The translations under genes and the position numbers were made by a program. From the NCBI GenBank assembly GCA_017557425.1, contig JAFYYU010000012.1:62001-126000 (forward strand): a stretch of 64,000 nt of DNA, in the 5' to 3' direction. The notes under the pieces are model-generated. The model made no database searches, was not told where the DNA came from, and worked only from the letters and a program-made list of their open reading frames with translations. Shown piece by piece: positions 44,155 through 53,082 of this stretch (the first letter of the stretch is position 1; every line of letters starts with the position of its first letter). The stretch is from Muribaculaceae bacterium (lineage in GTDB: Bacteria > Bacteroidota > Bacteroidia > Bacteroidales > Muribaculaceae).

Positions 44155-45588
44155 ATGGCTCATACCAGATATTTACTGTGGGTTGCAGTTACCGCTTGCT
44201 TGGCGATGCTGACGTTCTCGTCGTGTATCGAAGACGGGTTCACGACATCGCCCGGCGATGTGCTGGCTTTTAACAAGGACACGGTAGCATTCGATACGGT
44301 GATCACGCTTCAGGGAACGACTACCAAGCAGATGGTGGTATATAACCGCAGCAAGAAACAGATCAATATTTCGTCCATCAAGGTGGCTGGACTGGCTACT
44401 AAAGGGCATTTCCACCTCAACGTGGATGGCGTGCGGGGCGACGAGTTCCAAAATGTGGAGATTCGGGGCAACGACTCGATTTTCATCTTTATCGAAGCCA
44501 CACTCGACGAAATGGAGAAAAACGAACCTACTCTGTTGGAGGACAGGCTGGAATTTGTCACTAACGGTGTGAGCCAGAAAGTGGTGCTCACGGCTTGGGG
44601 GCAGGACGTGGTGCGCCTTTATGGCGACACGATTTCCCGTAACAGGCGTTTTACCGCAGATAAGCCCTATCTCATTTATGACACCGTTTATGTGTCCGAA
44701 GGCGTCACGCTGACGATTGATGCCGGGGCTACCTTGCTCTTCCATGACAAGGCCGCGATGCGCTGTGCCGGTAAGATGTTGGCCAATGGCACTGCTGAGG
44801 ATCCCATCTTTTTCCGTGGCGATCGCCTTGACCGCGTCGTCGGCAGCACTAGTTTTGACGTGATGTCAGGCCAGTGGGGTGGGATTATCTTCACGCCACC
44901 CACGATGAATAACGTGCTCAAGCATGTCATCATGAAGGGCAGCAGCATCGGCATGCATTGCAGCGCTTATGGTGACACAATCCATTGCGCCCTTAAACTG
45001 CTGAATTGCGTTTTGACAAATTCGGCATCGACTTGCTTGGCAACAGCTACCTGCTACGTCCAGCTCATTGGCACCGAAATCAGTGATGCTGCCGAGGAAG
45101 TCGTCTATTTTGCAGGAGGCAAGGTGAAGGCCAGCCAGTGTACTTTTGCCAACTATTACCTGTTCAAGGTGCCGTCATATCCCATCGTCAATATTTTTGA
45201 TGTAGAATACACCGATGGCTCAATCGGCAAAATCAGGGCGGACTTCAATAACTGTATCCTCTATGGGCTTTACAGCGAGATCAACGAGGGCAAACTGGAT
45301 GACTTCAACGTCTATATGCGCTATTGTCTGTTCAAGAGCCCAGGTACTGACGACGCCCATTTCATCAACTGCATTTGGGAAGGTGATCCGCATTTTCTCA
45401 CTGTGCGCGATGATTACATCTTTGACTATCGCTTGGGCAACGAGAGTGACGCCATTGGCAAGGGTAATCCGGACCTTTGTCCTGCCGAGGCACGCTATGA
45501 CCGCTACGGCAACGACCGCCTAGTGCATGGAGCCCTAGACCTGGGAGCCTATGTTTGGATCCCTATTTCTGACGAAGAAATCAATTAA
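44155..45588 (+). CDS. Beta-helix lipoprotein
   Basis: A 477-residue lipoprotein. The N-terminus has a lipobox, LTFSSC, with Cys at about residue 23, then CIEDGFTTSPGD. A small domain of beta-rich repeats (NISSIKVAG, NDSIFIFIEATL) is followed by a right-handed parallel beta-helix recognisable from repeats such as TLTIDAGATLLFHDKAAMRC and LKHVIMKGSSIGMHCSAYGD. Such proteins are common Bacteroidales surface or periplasmic lipoproteins without a known reaction. The window does not show a SusC/SusD pair nearby. Confidence 0.85.
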   Translation: MAHTRYLLWVAVTACLAMLTFSSCIEDGFTTSPGDVLAFNKDTVAFDTVITLQGTTTKQMVVYNRSKKQINISSIKVAGLATKGHFHLNVDGVRGDEFQNVEIRGNDSIFIFIEATLDEMEKNEPTLLEDRLEFVTNGVSQKVVLTAWGQDVVRLYGDTISRNRRFTADKPYLIYDTVYVSEGVTLTIDAGATLLFHDKAAMRCAGKMLANGTAEDPIFFRGDRLDRVVGSTSFDVMSGQWGGIIFTPPTMNNVLKHVIMKGSSIGMHCSAYGDTIHCALKLLNCVLTNSASTCLATATCYVQLIGTEISDAAEEVVYFAGGKVKASQCTFANYYLFKVPSYPIVNIFDVEYTDGSIGKIRADFNNCILYGLYSEINEGKLDDFNVYMRYCLFKSPGTDDAHFINCIWEGDPHFLTVRDDYIFDYRLGNESDAIGKGNPDLCPAEARYDRYGNDRLVHGALDLGAYVWIPISDEEIN

Positions 45589-45608
45589 CTAAAATACCTT
45601 TTTTTGTT

Positions 45609-48600
45609 ATGAAACGATATATTATCTTAACTCTTTTTTTCGGTATCTCAGTGGTTCTGAATGCTGCAACCACATTTACTATCAATGGAATAGAATATAC
45701 GTCATCGACTGCTGGCGTAGCAAGTGTGAAAAGCGGTAGCAGTTGTAGTGGCGACGTTGTTATTCCAGACACTGTAGTGTATAACGATGCCGCATACGAG
45801 GTCCGTACGATCTCCGCATCGGCTTTCAAAAGCAATAAGTCAATAACATCCATCACTATTCCTAAAACAATCACATCAATGGGCAGTAGTGCTTTCTCTG
45901 GATGTACAGGATTGTTGAGTGTGGAGTGGAATGCAGTGAAATGCAGCAATTTTACTTCAACAGCTAGTTCACAGCCTTTTAACGGATTAACTAACATCGC
46001 TTCGTTTAAATTTGGCGATGACGTTACGACTATTCCCGCCTACCTGTGTTATGGATTAACGGGACTGAACTGCTCGTTGGTCATCCCCGATGCAGTGACC
46101 ACAATCAGCGCATATGCTTTCAACGGATGTAGCGGACTGAATAGTGTGACGATTGGCAATGCAGTTACCTCTATCGGTCAGAGCGCCTTTTCAGGATGCA
46201 CTGGACTAACGAGTGTGAGATGGAATGCCGTAAATTGTGGAAATTTCACTTCAACGGCGAGTTCACGGCCTTTTAATGGCTTGACCAACATCACATCATT
46301 TGAATTTGGCGATGAGGTTACGACGATTCCTGCATATCTGTGTTATGGCTTAACGGGGCTTAACTGCCCCCTGATCATCCCTGCTACAGTAACAGCCATC
46401 GGCAACTATGCGTTTTATAATTGTAGCGGCTTGAATGGCACACTTGTTATCCCTGATGCTGTGACTTCCATCGGCACCTATGTGTTTTATAATTGCAGCG
46501 GTCTGAATGGTGCATTGGTCGTCCCAGATGCGGTGACTTCCATTGGCAGTAATGCGTTCTATGGATGTAGCAGTTTAGACAGTGTCACTATTGACAAAGC
46601 AGTTACCTCCATTGGTCAGAATGCCTTTGCCAAATGTACTGGGTTGATGAGTGTAAAGTGGAATGCCGTAAATTGTGGAAATTTCACTTCAACGGCGAGT
46701 TCACAGCCTTTTAATGGCTTAATTAACATTACTTCGTTTGAGTTTGGTGATGAGGTTACAAGAATTCCTGCATACCTATGTTATGGATTAACTGGACTTA
46801 ACGGTTCGTTGGTCATCCCCGATGCGGTGACTGCTGTCGGTGCTGATGCGTTCTATAACTGTAGTGGCCTGAAAAGTGTGATCATTGGCAAAGCAGTGAC
46901 CACCATCGGTCAGAATGCCTTTGCTAAATGTACTGGGTTGATGAGTGTACAGTGGAATGCACGGAATTGCGCCGATTTTACGTCAACAGCGAGTTCACGG
47001 CCGTTCAATGGCTTGACGAACATTACGTCAATAGAATTTGGAAATGAGGTCACGACGATTCCCGCATACTTGTGTTATGGTTTAGCGGGTCTTAACTGTA
47101 CGCTGTTCATCCCCAACTCGGTAACCTCCATCGGCACCTATGCGTTCTATAATTGCAGCGGCCTGAATGGTCCGCTTGTCATCCCTGCTGCTGTGACTTC
47201 CATCGGTACCTATGTGTTCTATAATTGCAGCGGCCTGAACGGGGTATTGGTTATTCCCGATGCTGTGACGTCTATTGGCAGTAATGCGTTCTATGGATGC
47301 AGCGGACTGAACAGTGTGACTATTGGTAACGCGGTTTCATCCATCGGTCAGAGTGCCTTTTCAGGATGTACTGGGCTGACGAGTGTGAGATGGAATGCTA
47401 CAAATTGCACTGGTTTCACGTCCACGGCAAGTTCACGACCTTTCAATGGTTTGACCAACATCACTTCGATCGTATTTGGCAATGAGGTCAAGACGATTCC
47501 TGCATATCTGTGTTATGGATTAACTAGCTTGAATTGTACAATGGTCATCCCCGACTTGGTGACTACCATCGGTCAGAATGCATTTGCAGGATGCAGTGGG
47601 TTGTCAAGCGTGAAATGGAATGCTGTAAATTGCAGCAACTTCACTGCAACAGCGAGTTCACAGCCATTTAACGGATTGACCAACATCACCTCGATTGATT
47701 TTGGTAATGAGGTCACGACGATTCCCGCATACCTGTGCTACGGATTAACGGGCCTGAACTGCCCTCTGGTCATTCCCAGCTCAGTAACCTCTATAGGTGA
47801 CTATGCTTTTTATAACTGTAGCGGATTGAATAGTGCGACAATCGGCAATGCTGTGACAGAAATCGGTACTTCTTCGTTCTATGGTTGCGCTGGACTGAGC
47901 AACACGCTAGTTATTCCCCCGTCGGTAACTACCATTGGCCAGGGTGCATTTTATGGATGTTCTGGTATCACCAAGGTAATACTTGAGGACGGCAGTGACC
48001 TATTGGAGAATGGTTATGCCAGTTATTCCTATTCAGGCGGCGATCCCTACGCAGGTTATGGCTATGAAGGGAGCAGTTCCTGCACCTATACTTTTAACTC
48101 TTGTAATGTGGATTCAATCTACATTGGTAGAAAAGTAAAGAACTATCTGTTTGGTTCAAATAGCAGCAGTTGGGGAAATGGTTCCAGCTCTGACTATTAC
48201 GGTAAGAACACTAAGGTCAAAACAGTCATTTACAGCTGCAACCAGCAATATTTGGAGAAGCTATGTACCGGAATAGAGACATTAACCTTCATGGAAAGTG
48301 TTACTTCGTTGACATCTTCAAGTATTGCAAGCACTGCGTTGAGGGATGTGTATGTTTACTGGTCAGATCCACCCACGATTGCAGAATCCTTCTTCACAAC
48401 TTCGGCTTATAATAATGCGATTCTCCATATTCCTGAGGGTGCGAGCGATACTTATAAGAGTCGTGTGGGCTGGAAAAACTTCACTATTGTAGAGAACGCG
48501 CCATCGTTTATATTGGGCGACGTGGACGGAGATGGCGTACTCAATATCGCAGACATTTGTAAATTGATAGACATGCTAATATCAGGTGATGTTACAGTTG

Positions 48601-48680
48601 ATATGAGAATCTATGATGTTAACAATAACAATAAATTGGACATTGCCGACATCATAACACTTATTGATCTATTGTTATGA
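45609..48680 (+). CDS. BspA-like LRR protein with dockerin-like C-terminus
   Basis: A 1,023-residue secreted protein with a signal peptide (YIILTLFFGISVVLNAA). Residues about 30-780 consist of BspA-type leucine-rich repeats (for example TSIGTYAFYNCSGLNG), of a kind that mediates adhesion in Bacteroidales. A longer unit, containing PFNGLTNI and IPAYLCYGL, occurs six times. The last about 55 residues hold two calcium-binding dockerin-like repeats, starting with GDVDGDGVLNIADICKLID and ending in LDIADIITLIDLLL. This combination suggests a surface adhesin held by a cohesin or a similar partner. The gene overlaps the next by four bases. Confidence 0.93.
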   Translation: MKRYIILTLFFGISVVLNAATTFTINGIEYTSSTAGVASVKSGSSCSGDVVIPDTVVYNDAAYEVRTISASAFKSNKSITSITIPKTITSMGSSAFSGCTGLLSVEWNAVKCSNFTSTASSQPFNGLTNIASFKFGDDVTTIPAYLCYGLTGLNCSLVIPDAVTTISAYAFNGCSGLNSVTIGNAVTSIGQSAFSGCTGLTSVRWNAVNCGNFTSTASSRPFNGLTNITSFEFGDEVTTIPAYLCYGLTGLNCPLIIPATVTAIGNYAFYNCSGLNGTLVIPDAVTSIGTYVFYNCSGLNGALVVPDAVTSIGSNAFYGCSSLDSVTIDKAVTSIGQNAFAKCTGLMSVKWNAVNCGNFTSTASSQPFNGLINITSFEFGDEVTRIPAYLCYGLTGLNGSLVIPDAVTAVGADAFYNCSGLKSVIIGKAVTTIGQNAFAKCTGLMSVQWNARNCADFTSTASSRPFNGLTNITSIEFGNEVTTIPAYLCYGLAGLNCTLFIPNSVTSIGTYAFYNCSGLNGPLVIPAAVTSIGTYVFYNCSGLNGVLVIPDAVTSIGSNAFYGCSGLNSVTIGNAVSSIGQSAFSGCTGLTSVRWNATNCTGFTSTASSRPFNGLTNITSIVFGNEVKTIPAYLCYGLTSLNCTMVIPDLVTTIGQNAFAGCSGLSSVKWNAVNCSNFTATASSQPFNGLTNITSIDFGNEVTTIPAYLCYGLTGLNCPLVIPSSVTSIGDYAFYNCSGLNSATIGNAVTEIGTSSFYGCAGLSNTLVIPPSVTTIGQGAFYGCSGITKVILEDGSDLLENGYASYSYSGGDPYAGYGYEGSSSCTYTFNSCNVDSIYIGRKVKNYLFGSNSSSWGNGSSSDYYGKNTKVKTVIYSCNQQYLEKLCTGIETLTFMESVTSLTSSSIASTALRDVYVYWSDPPTIAESFFTTSAYNNAILHIPEGASDTYKSRVGWKNFTIVENAPSFILGDVDGDGVLNIADICKLIDMLISGDVTVDMRIYDVNNNNKLDIADIITLIDLLL
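45955..47790 (+). repeat. Six long repeats inside the LRR gene
   Basis: A unit of about 220-430 bases is repeated six times, recognisable at protein level by TASSxPFNGL, then FGxEVTTIPAYLCYGL. The copies are also similar at the DNA level. A larger stretch, with three successive YNCSGLNG/IPDAV blocks, occurs twice (around 46,390-46,600 and 47,110-47,330). This is a probable hot spot for slipped-strand or recombination-based length variation. Confidence 0.85.
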
Positions 48681-50197
48681 TGAAACGTCTTTTTCTCTTG
48701 TCGATGCTCGTTGTGGCATTGACGGGATGCATCGTCGCAGCCAATGGCGGGTCAGGGCAGTCACAACTGCCCAAGCACGAGTTCCGTGGTGCGTGGATGC
48801 ATATCATCGGGCAGAAACAGTATGCCAAGATGAATCCCGAGCAGACCCGTCAATACCTCATCGAGCAGCTTGATTTGTTGCAGCAGGCCAACTGCAACGC
48901 CGTCATCTGGCAAATCAGGCCCCAGGCCGATGCTGCCTATCCCGGCGAACTGGAGCCATGGACACGCTGGCTCACCGGTGAAGCAGGCAAGGCTCCAGAT
49001 CCCTTGTGGGACCCCTTGCAGTTCATGATTGAACAGACCCATCAACGTGGCATGGAGCTGCATGCCTGGATCAACCCCTATCGTGTGACCAGCAGTGAAC
49101 AGGATAGCCCTGCGCCAGGACACATTTATTACCAGCATCCCGAGTGGTTCCTGAAATATGCCGACGGTAAACTCTACTTTGACCCTGGTTTGCCCGAGAG
49201 CCGCGACTTCATCGACACGGTGGTCAGGGATATCCTGGTGCGCTACGACATCGATGCCCTGCATATGGACGACTACTTCTATCCTTATCCTGTCACTGGT
49301 GTGGAATTCCCCGACACGGCATCTTATAACGAATACGGCATCGGCTGGGATCGTGGCGATTGGCGGCGACACAACGTAGATCTGCTTATCGAGCAGTTGC
49401 ATAACACGATTCAGGAGGTGAAGCCCTGGGTGCGCTTCGGCATCAGCCCGTTCGGCATCTGGCGTAACAAGTCCAGCGATCCCGACGGCAGCGAAACAAA
49501 CGGGTTGGAGTGTTATGATGCACTGTTTGCCGACTGCTGCAAGTGGACCGCCGAAGGCTGGATAGATTATATGGTGCCCCAACTGTACTGGGAACTTGAG
49601 CATGAGCGAGCCAGCGACCTCGTGCTCATGCACTGGTGGAGCGAACATGCCAACGGCCGACACATGTACTATGGTCAGTCGGTTAACAACGTGATGTCCC
49701 ATCAAGACATCGCCGATGAGGGTGGTGACCCCTCCAACCCCACGCAGCTCGACCACAAGATGCGCCTGCAAAGGACGATAGATAACGTGCACGGTGTGAC
49801 CTGGTGGCCAGGTTACTCAATCACGAGTAATTTTAAGGGTGTGCTCGACTCGCTCTCGAGCAAGCAAACATCCCGTCCGGCTCTTATTCCCGCATATACT
49901 TGGCTCGATAATGATAAGCCACACCGCGTCCATGATCTCAATATCAAGAAGATTAACGGCAAGAAATGCCTTGTGTGGCGCTCTCACGATACCGACGATC
50001 CGATGCAGCAGGCGGTGCGTTACGTCATCTATCGCTTCCCCAAGGGCAAGAAAGGTAGCATAAGCAATGCCGATGCTATTCTTGCCATCACCGGCGAAAC
50101 CTCTTATCCCTTACCCGACGGCGGCAAGGGCAACTGGCAATATGCCGTTACCGCACTCGACCGTTGCTGGAACGAGAGCGATCCCACCTGGAAATAA
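48677..50197 (+). CDS. Glycosyl hydrolase-like 10 lipoprotein
   Basis: A 506-residue lipoprotein (lipobox at LVVALTGC) of the GHL10/DUF187 family. Diagnostic segments are EFRGAWMHIIG, CNAVIWQIRPQADAAYPGELEPWT, HAWINPYRV, YDIDALHMDDYFYP and WIDYMVPQLYWE. Members are thought to act on cell-wall or other glycans, usually with an Asp or Glu in the HMDDY segment. It overlaps the end of the LRR gene by four bases (ATGA), which suggests co-expression. The C-terminal part has a fibronectin-like pattern (YPLPDGGKGNWQYAVTALD). Confidence 0.9.
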   Translation: MMKRLFLLSMLVVALTGCIVAANGGSGQSQLPKHEFRGAWMHIIGQKQYAKMNPEQTRQYLIEQLDLLQQANCNAVIWQIRPQADAAYPGELEPWTRWLTGEAGKAPDPLWDPLQFMIEQTHQRGMELHAWINPYRVTSSEQDSPAPGHIYYQHPEWFLKYADGKLYFDPGLPESRDFIDTVVRDILVRYDIDALHMDDYFYPYPVTGVEFPDTASYNEYGIGWDRGDWRRHNVDLLIEQLHNTIQEVKPWVRFGISPFGIWRNKSSDPDGSETNGLECYDALFADCCKWTAEGWIDYMVPQLYWELEHERASDLVLMHWWSEHANGRHMYYGQSVNNVMSHQDIADEGGDPSNPTQLDHKMRLQRTIDNVHGVTWWPGYSITSNFKGVLDSLSSKQTSRPALIPAYTWLDNDKPHRVHDLNIKKINGKKCLVWRSHDTDDPMQQAVRYVIYRFPKGKKGSISNADAILAITGETSYPLPDGGKGNWQYAVTALDRCWNESDPTWK

Positions 50198-50225
50198 CCC
50201 TCATCCTCTCCCATGTCAATCAAGC

Positions 50226-50254
50226 GACAGCCGCTCCATCACGGGGCGGCTGTC
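50226..50254 (+). terminator. Hairpin terminator after the GHL10 gene
   Basis: A 12-base stem (GACAGCCGCTCC pairing with GGGGCGGCTGTC, with one G-T type mismatch) round a 5-base loop, ending 30 bases after the stop codon and followed by a T-rich stretch. It probably ends the upstream transcript, between convergent genes. Confidence 0.7.
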
Positions 50255-50263
50255 GTCATATTT

Positions 50264-50291
50264 CTCTAATCTCTAATCCCTAACCTCTAAT
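50264..50291. repeat. Four tandem heptamers (CTCTAAT/CCCTAAC)
   Basis: Four consecutive 7-base units, three CTCTAAT and one CCCTAAC, between the GHL10 hairpin and the convergent MarC gene. The core CTAA resembles the units of the second heptamer array at 53,035. Function unknown. Confidence 0.8.
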
Positions 50292-50306
50292 CAGCAGCTT
50301 TGCTGC

Positions 50307-50885
50307 TTAGAACAAATGTGCGATGTTCTCGGTCATCATCTTCACTGACATGGCCAGCAGGATGATGCCAAAGAACTTGCGTGAAAACATCATACCGCCT
50401 TCACCCAGCAGTTTTTGTATCTTGCCGGTGCTCTTGATGACGAGGAACACCCACAACATGTTGATGGCCAGGCCGATGAAGATATTGATATCGTCATACA
50501 TCGCCTTGAGAGAGATGAGCGTCGTCAACACGCCGGCACCTGCGATAAGCGGGAAAACCATGGGCACCATCGTCGCACCCTTGTTGGGCGTGTTGTTCTT
50601 GAAAATCTCCACGTCAAGAATCATCTCCAGCGACATCAGGAACATGAGGAAACCGCCAGCAGTGGCAAACGAGTGGATGTCGCAGTTGAAGATGCGCAAC
50701 AACCAGTGGCCGCCGTAATAAAAACCCACCATCAGCAGGGTAGAGTAGATAGTTGCTTTCAGGGCATCGACATGTCGCCCTTTCTCCCTTAACTGCAGGA
50801 TAATAGGTATCGACCCGACAATGTCGATAATACTGAGCAACACCAACGTCGCACTCAAAATCTGCGTAAAATTAATCGTTCCCAT
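50307..50885 (-). CDS. MarC family integral membrane protein
   Basis: A 192-residue protein with six hydrophobic helices and the family pattern LSIIDIVGSIPIIL, then ATIYSTLLMVGFYYGGHWLL and GATMVPMVFPLIAGAGVLTTLI. MarC-type proteins lie in the inner membrane and have no established function; the old link to antibiotic resistance has not held. The gene is on the opposite strand to its left-hand neighbour. A TAnnTTTG box (TACCTTTG) in the 72-base gap upstream suggests its own promoter. Confidence 0.92.
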   Translation of the reverse strand: MGTINFTQILSATLVLLSIIDIVGSIPIILQLREKGRHVDALKATIYSTLLMVGFYYGGHWLLRIFNCDIHSFATAGGFLMFLMSLEMILDVEIFKNNTPNKGATMVPMVFPLIAGAGVLTTLISLKAMYDDINIFIGLAINMLWVFLVIKSTGKIQKLLGEGGMMFSRKFFGIILLAMSVKMMTENIAHLF

Positions 50886-50913
50886 AATCAGTTGGCTTGG
50901 TTTTTTATGCCGA

Positions 50914-50921
50914 CAAAGGTA
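50914..50921 (-). promoter_or_regulatory. TAnnTTTG box for the MarC gene
   Basis: On the minus strand TACCTTTG lies about 29 bases before the ATG of the MarC-like gene. No clear TTTG occurs at the usual distance upstream. Confidence 0.4.
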
Positions 50922-50957
50922 ATACTTTTATTTCACTCAGCATGGTTATAAGTATGC

Positions 50958-53027
50958 TCATTTATCTGATTCCAGGCAGTAGGCTCCCAAACGCGAGAGC
51001 GGGTGAATGGCAATGGACAGGGAGTCGCATTCACGCAACAGGGGGGTGAGGGTAGTGGCATGCATGGCTCCTGAGATAATGAGACGGTCAAACTTGTAGA
51101 GATCCTGCAATTTAGCGGCTCCACCATGATAGCGTTTGGTAACGATGATCTCGTCAACATCGAGATGGCTTGAGGCTGTTGCATGTTTCCATTGGCCACT
51201 GCCCACGGCTACGAATTTGTGCCCCATCAGATGGGCATATGGCGGTTTAATCAGCGCTCCGTCCAGGCGCATGATGGTGTCGTTGCTGATGAACCTCAGG
51301 TCATTGATGTTGCGCCGAGCAAGAAAATGGGCATGATAGCGGGCAAACGCGGCAGAGTCGGTCTCCTCCTCATCGGGAGTCCACACATAGCCCGTCCCGT
51401 TGTCGTAGTACAGCACCGGTGTGGAGGTGAACGAGTTAAACACGACCAGCCCTTGATGTGGAACTTGTGCATCGCTCCACAGCGAGTGGCCTAGGGCAAC
51501 AACAAGGGAAAGTCCTGCCGCTAACAGATACCGGTGATCGCGACGGTAGAGCCATAGCACGGCGAGTGCCATCACAATGAAATAGGCAATAACGCCAAAA
51601 GTACTCATATACACACCGCCCATGTGTGACAAGGGCAAGGCATTGACTGAGCCAGCCGCCCAGTGGATATAGCGGTAGAGGCTGTCAAGCATGCTGTCTA
51701 ACATGGGCCAGTGAAACCCGGCGGCATTAACCAGCAGAAAGAGTGCCCCCAGTACCATGAAAAAAGGAAGCACGGGCAAGATGAGCAGATTGCTCAAGAC
51801 CGATAGGAACGAAATGGTGTGAAAATAGTGTGCACTCAAGGCTACTGTCGCCAGCATCGCTACGGCTGAGGCCATAATGGTGGTACTCAGGTAATTGACC
51901 CATTGGTAACGGCTCTTGAAACGTTCGGGCAAACGTGCGGAAACCAATAAGGCCGCCACAGTGACGAAACTGAGTTGGAAGCCGACGCTGTAAAGTGATG
52001 ACGGCGAGAACAATAGGATGGCGAGTGCGGCCATCGCCAACGCATTTAGGGAGACGGATCGCCGATAAAAGATGAGTGATGCGAAAACAAATCCAATCAT
52101 TACCGTTGCACGCACCACACTGGGTGAGCCTCCCGTGAACAGGGCAAATCCAATAATGGCTACAAGAGTGATGACAAGGCGCAGTTTCTTTTGCCGTAAA
52201 TAGTCAAGAGGAAACAGTAACCACCATATAATCAATGCGATAAAGCCGACATGCAGGCCACTCAACGCCAGGATATGGGCGATACCCGCTGCCGAGAATT
52301 CCTGCCTTGTCGTCTTATCGATAAGACTGCTGTTTCCCAGCAGCAGTGCCACAACAAACCGCTGAGCGCCCTGTGACAACTGTGAGTTCAGCACCTGTGT
52401 TTGAACATTGCGTCTCGCATTGGCCAGCCGTGTGGAAAGAGTAGGGGAATACCCCACTTTTTTTATTTGGCCGAGGGGCAAATGCTGCTGGTAGCGGATA
52501 CCTTCATTATTGAGCAAATAGTTGGCATAGTCCATCTCATCGGGATTGCCCATGTTGCCCACCTCATGAAGTTCACCCTGCCAGGCAATCAAGTCTCCCG
52601 CCTGCATGGTGTAGTCGCAGCCACGGGTTGATATCAGTACATAACACCGTGGCAGGTCGTTATCCAGCACGTCCACTGTCAGGCGCATCGAGAAGTCGGT
52701 GTAGTCCACGCCGATGACGCGTCCAGTTAAGACTCTGTTCGCTCTTTGCCCTTCGCTCAAGTGTGCAGGACAGTGGATATCCGCAGACAGCCATCCCAAT
52801 GCGAGTGCCGCTATCGCTAACGGCAGGATGAAATAAGAGCGCCACCGCAGTCGTCCTTGTGGGCTTTGCGACAGATCGTTCAGAGTGATGTAAAAAGCAA
52901 TTGCAGTGATGATGAGTATTGCCGGAGCCAGCCAGGAGTGCCAAACCTGATGAAGCAAGATGCCTAACGCAAATGGCACAAGAATGCGCAAAACCGGAAT
53001 CCTGCTCAATACCGCCTGCGCTTCCAT
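50958..53027 (-). CDS. comEC: ComEC/Rec2 family DNA uptake protein
   Basis: A 689-residue membrane protein of the ComEC family, the channel for single-stranded DNA in natural transformation. N-terminal residues hold membrane segments and an OB-like region (VLTGRVIGVDYTDFSMRL), followed by the competence domain with AGIAHILALSGLHVGFI and a run of about ten helices including SPSSLYSVGFQLSF. The C-terminal 130 residues lack a clear metal-binding HxHxDH, as in many Bacteroidales versions. It sits downstream of aroE on the same strand, with a 55-base gap filled by heptamers. Confidence 0.93.
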   Translation of the reverse strand: MEAQAVLSRIPVLRILVPFALGILLHQVWHSWLAPAILIITAIAFYITLNDLSQSPQGRLRWRSYFILPLAIAALALGWLSADIHCPAHLSEGQRANRVLTGRVIGVDYTDFSMRLTVDVLDNDLPRCYVLISTRGCDYTMQAGDLIAWQGELHEVGNMGNPDEMDYANYLLNNEGIRYQQHLPLGQIKKVGYSPTLSTRLANARRNVQTQVLNSQLSQGAQRFVVALLLGNSSLIDKTTRQEFSAAGIAHILALSGLHVGFIALIIWWLLFPLDYLRQKKLRLVITLVAIIGFALFTGGSPSVVRATVMIGFVFASLIFYRRSVSLNALAMAALAILLFSPSSLYSVGFQLSFVTVAALLVSARLPERFKSRYQWVNYLSTTIMASAVAMLATVALSAHYFHTISFLSVLSNLLILPVLPFFMVLGALFLLVNAAGFHWPMLDSMLDSLYRYIHWAAGSVNALPLSHMGGVYMSTFGVIAYFIVMALAVLWLYRRDHRYLLAAGLSLVVALGHSLWSDAQVPHQGLVVFNSFTSTPVLYYDNGTGYVWTPDEEETDSAAFARYHAHFLARRNINDLRFISNDTIMRLDGALIKPPYAHLMGHKFVAVGSGQWKHATASSHLDVDEIIVTKRYHGGAAKLQDLYKFDRLIISGAMHATTLTPLLRECDSLSIAIHPLSRLGAYCLESDK

Positions 53028-53034
53028 TATCCCA

Positions 53035-53076
53035 CCCCTAAAGCCTAAAGCCTAAAACCTAAAACCTAACGCCTAA
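53035..53076. repeat. Six tandem heptamers (nnCCTAA)
   Basis: Six back-to-back 7-base units ending in CCTAA (such as AGCCTAA and AACCTAA) fill nearly the whole gap between aroE and comEC. The pattern recalls telomere-like arrays and the shorter array at 50,264. No protein is encoded there. Confidence 0.85.
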
Positions 53077-53082
53077 AAACCA

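Noticed and set aside
45955-47790. Regularly spaced repeats that could suggest a CRISPR array
   Set aside because: The repeats are in frame, code for leucine-rich repeats and lack short unique spacers.
48761-49792. Long minus-strand frame of 343 codons
   Set aside because: It lies exactly opposite the GHL10 gene, whose family motifs are clear. It has no recognisable domain.
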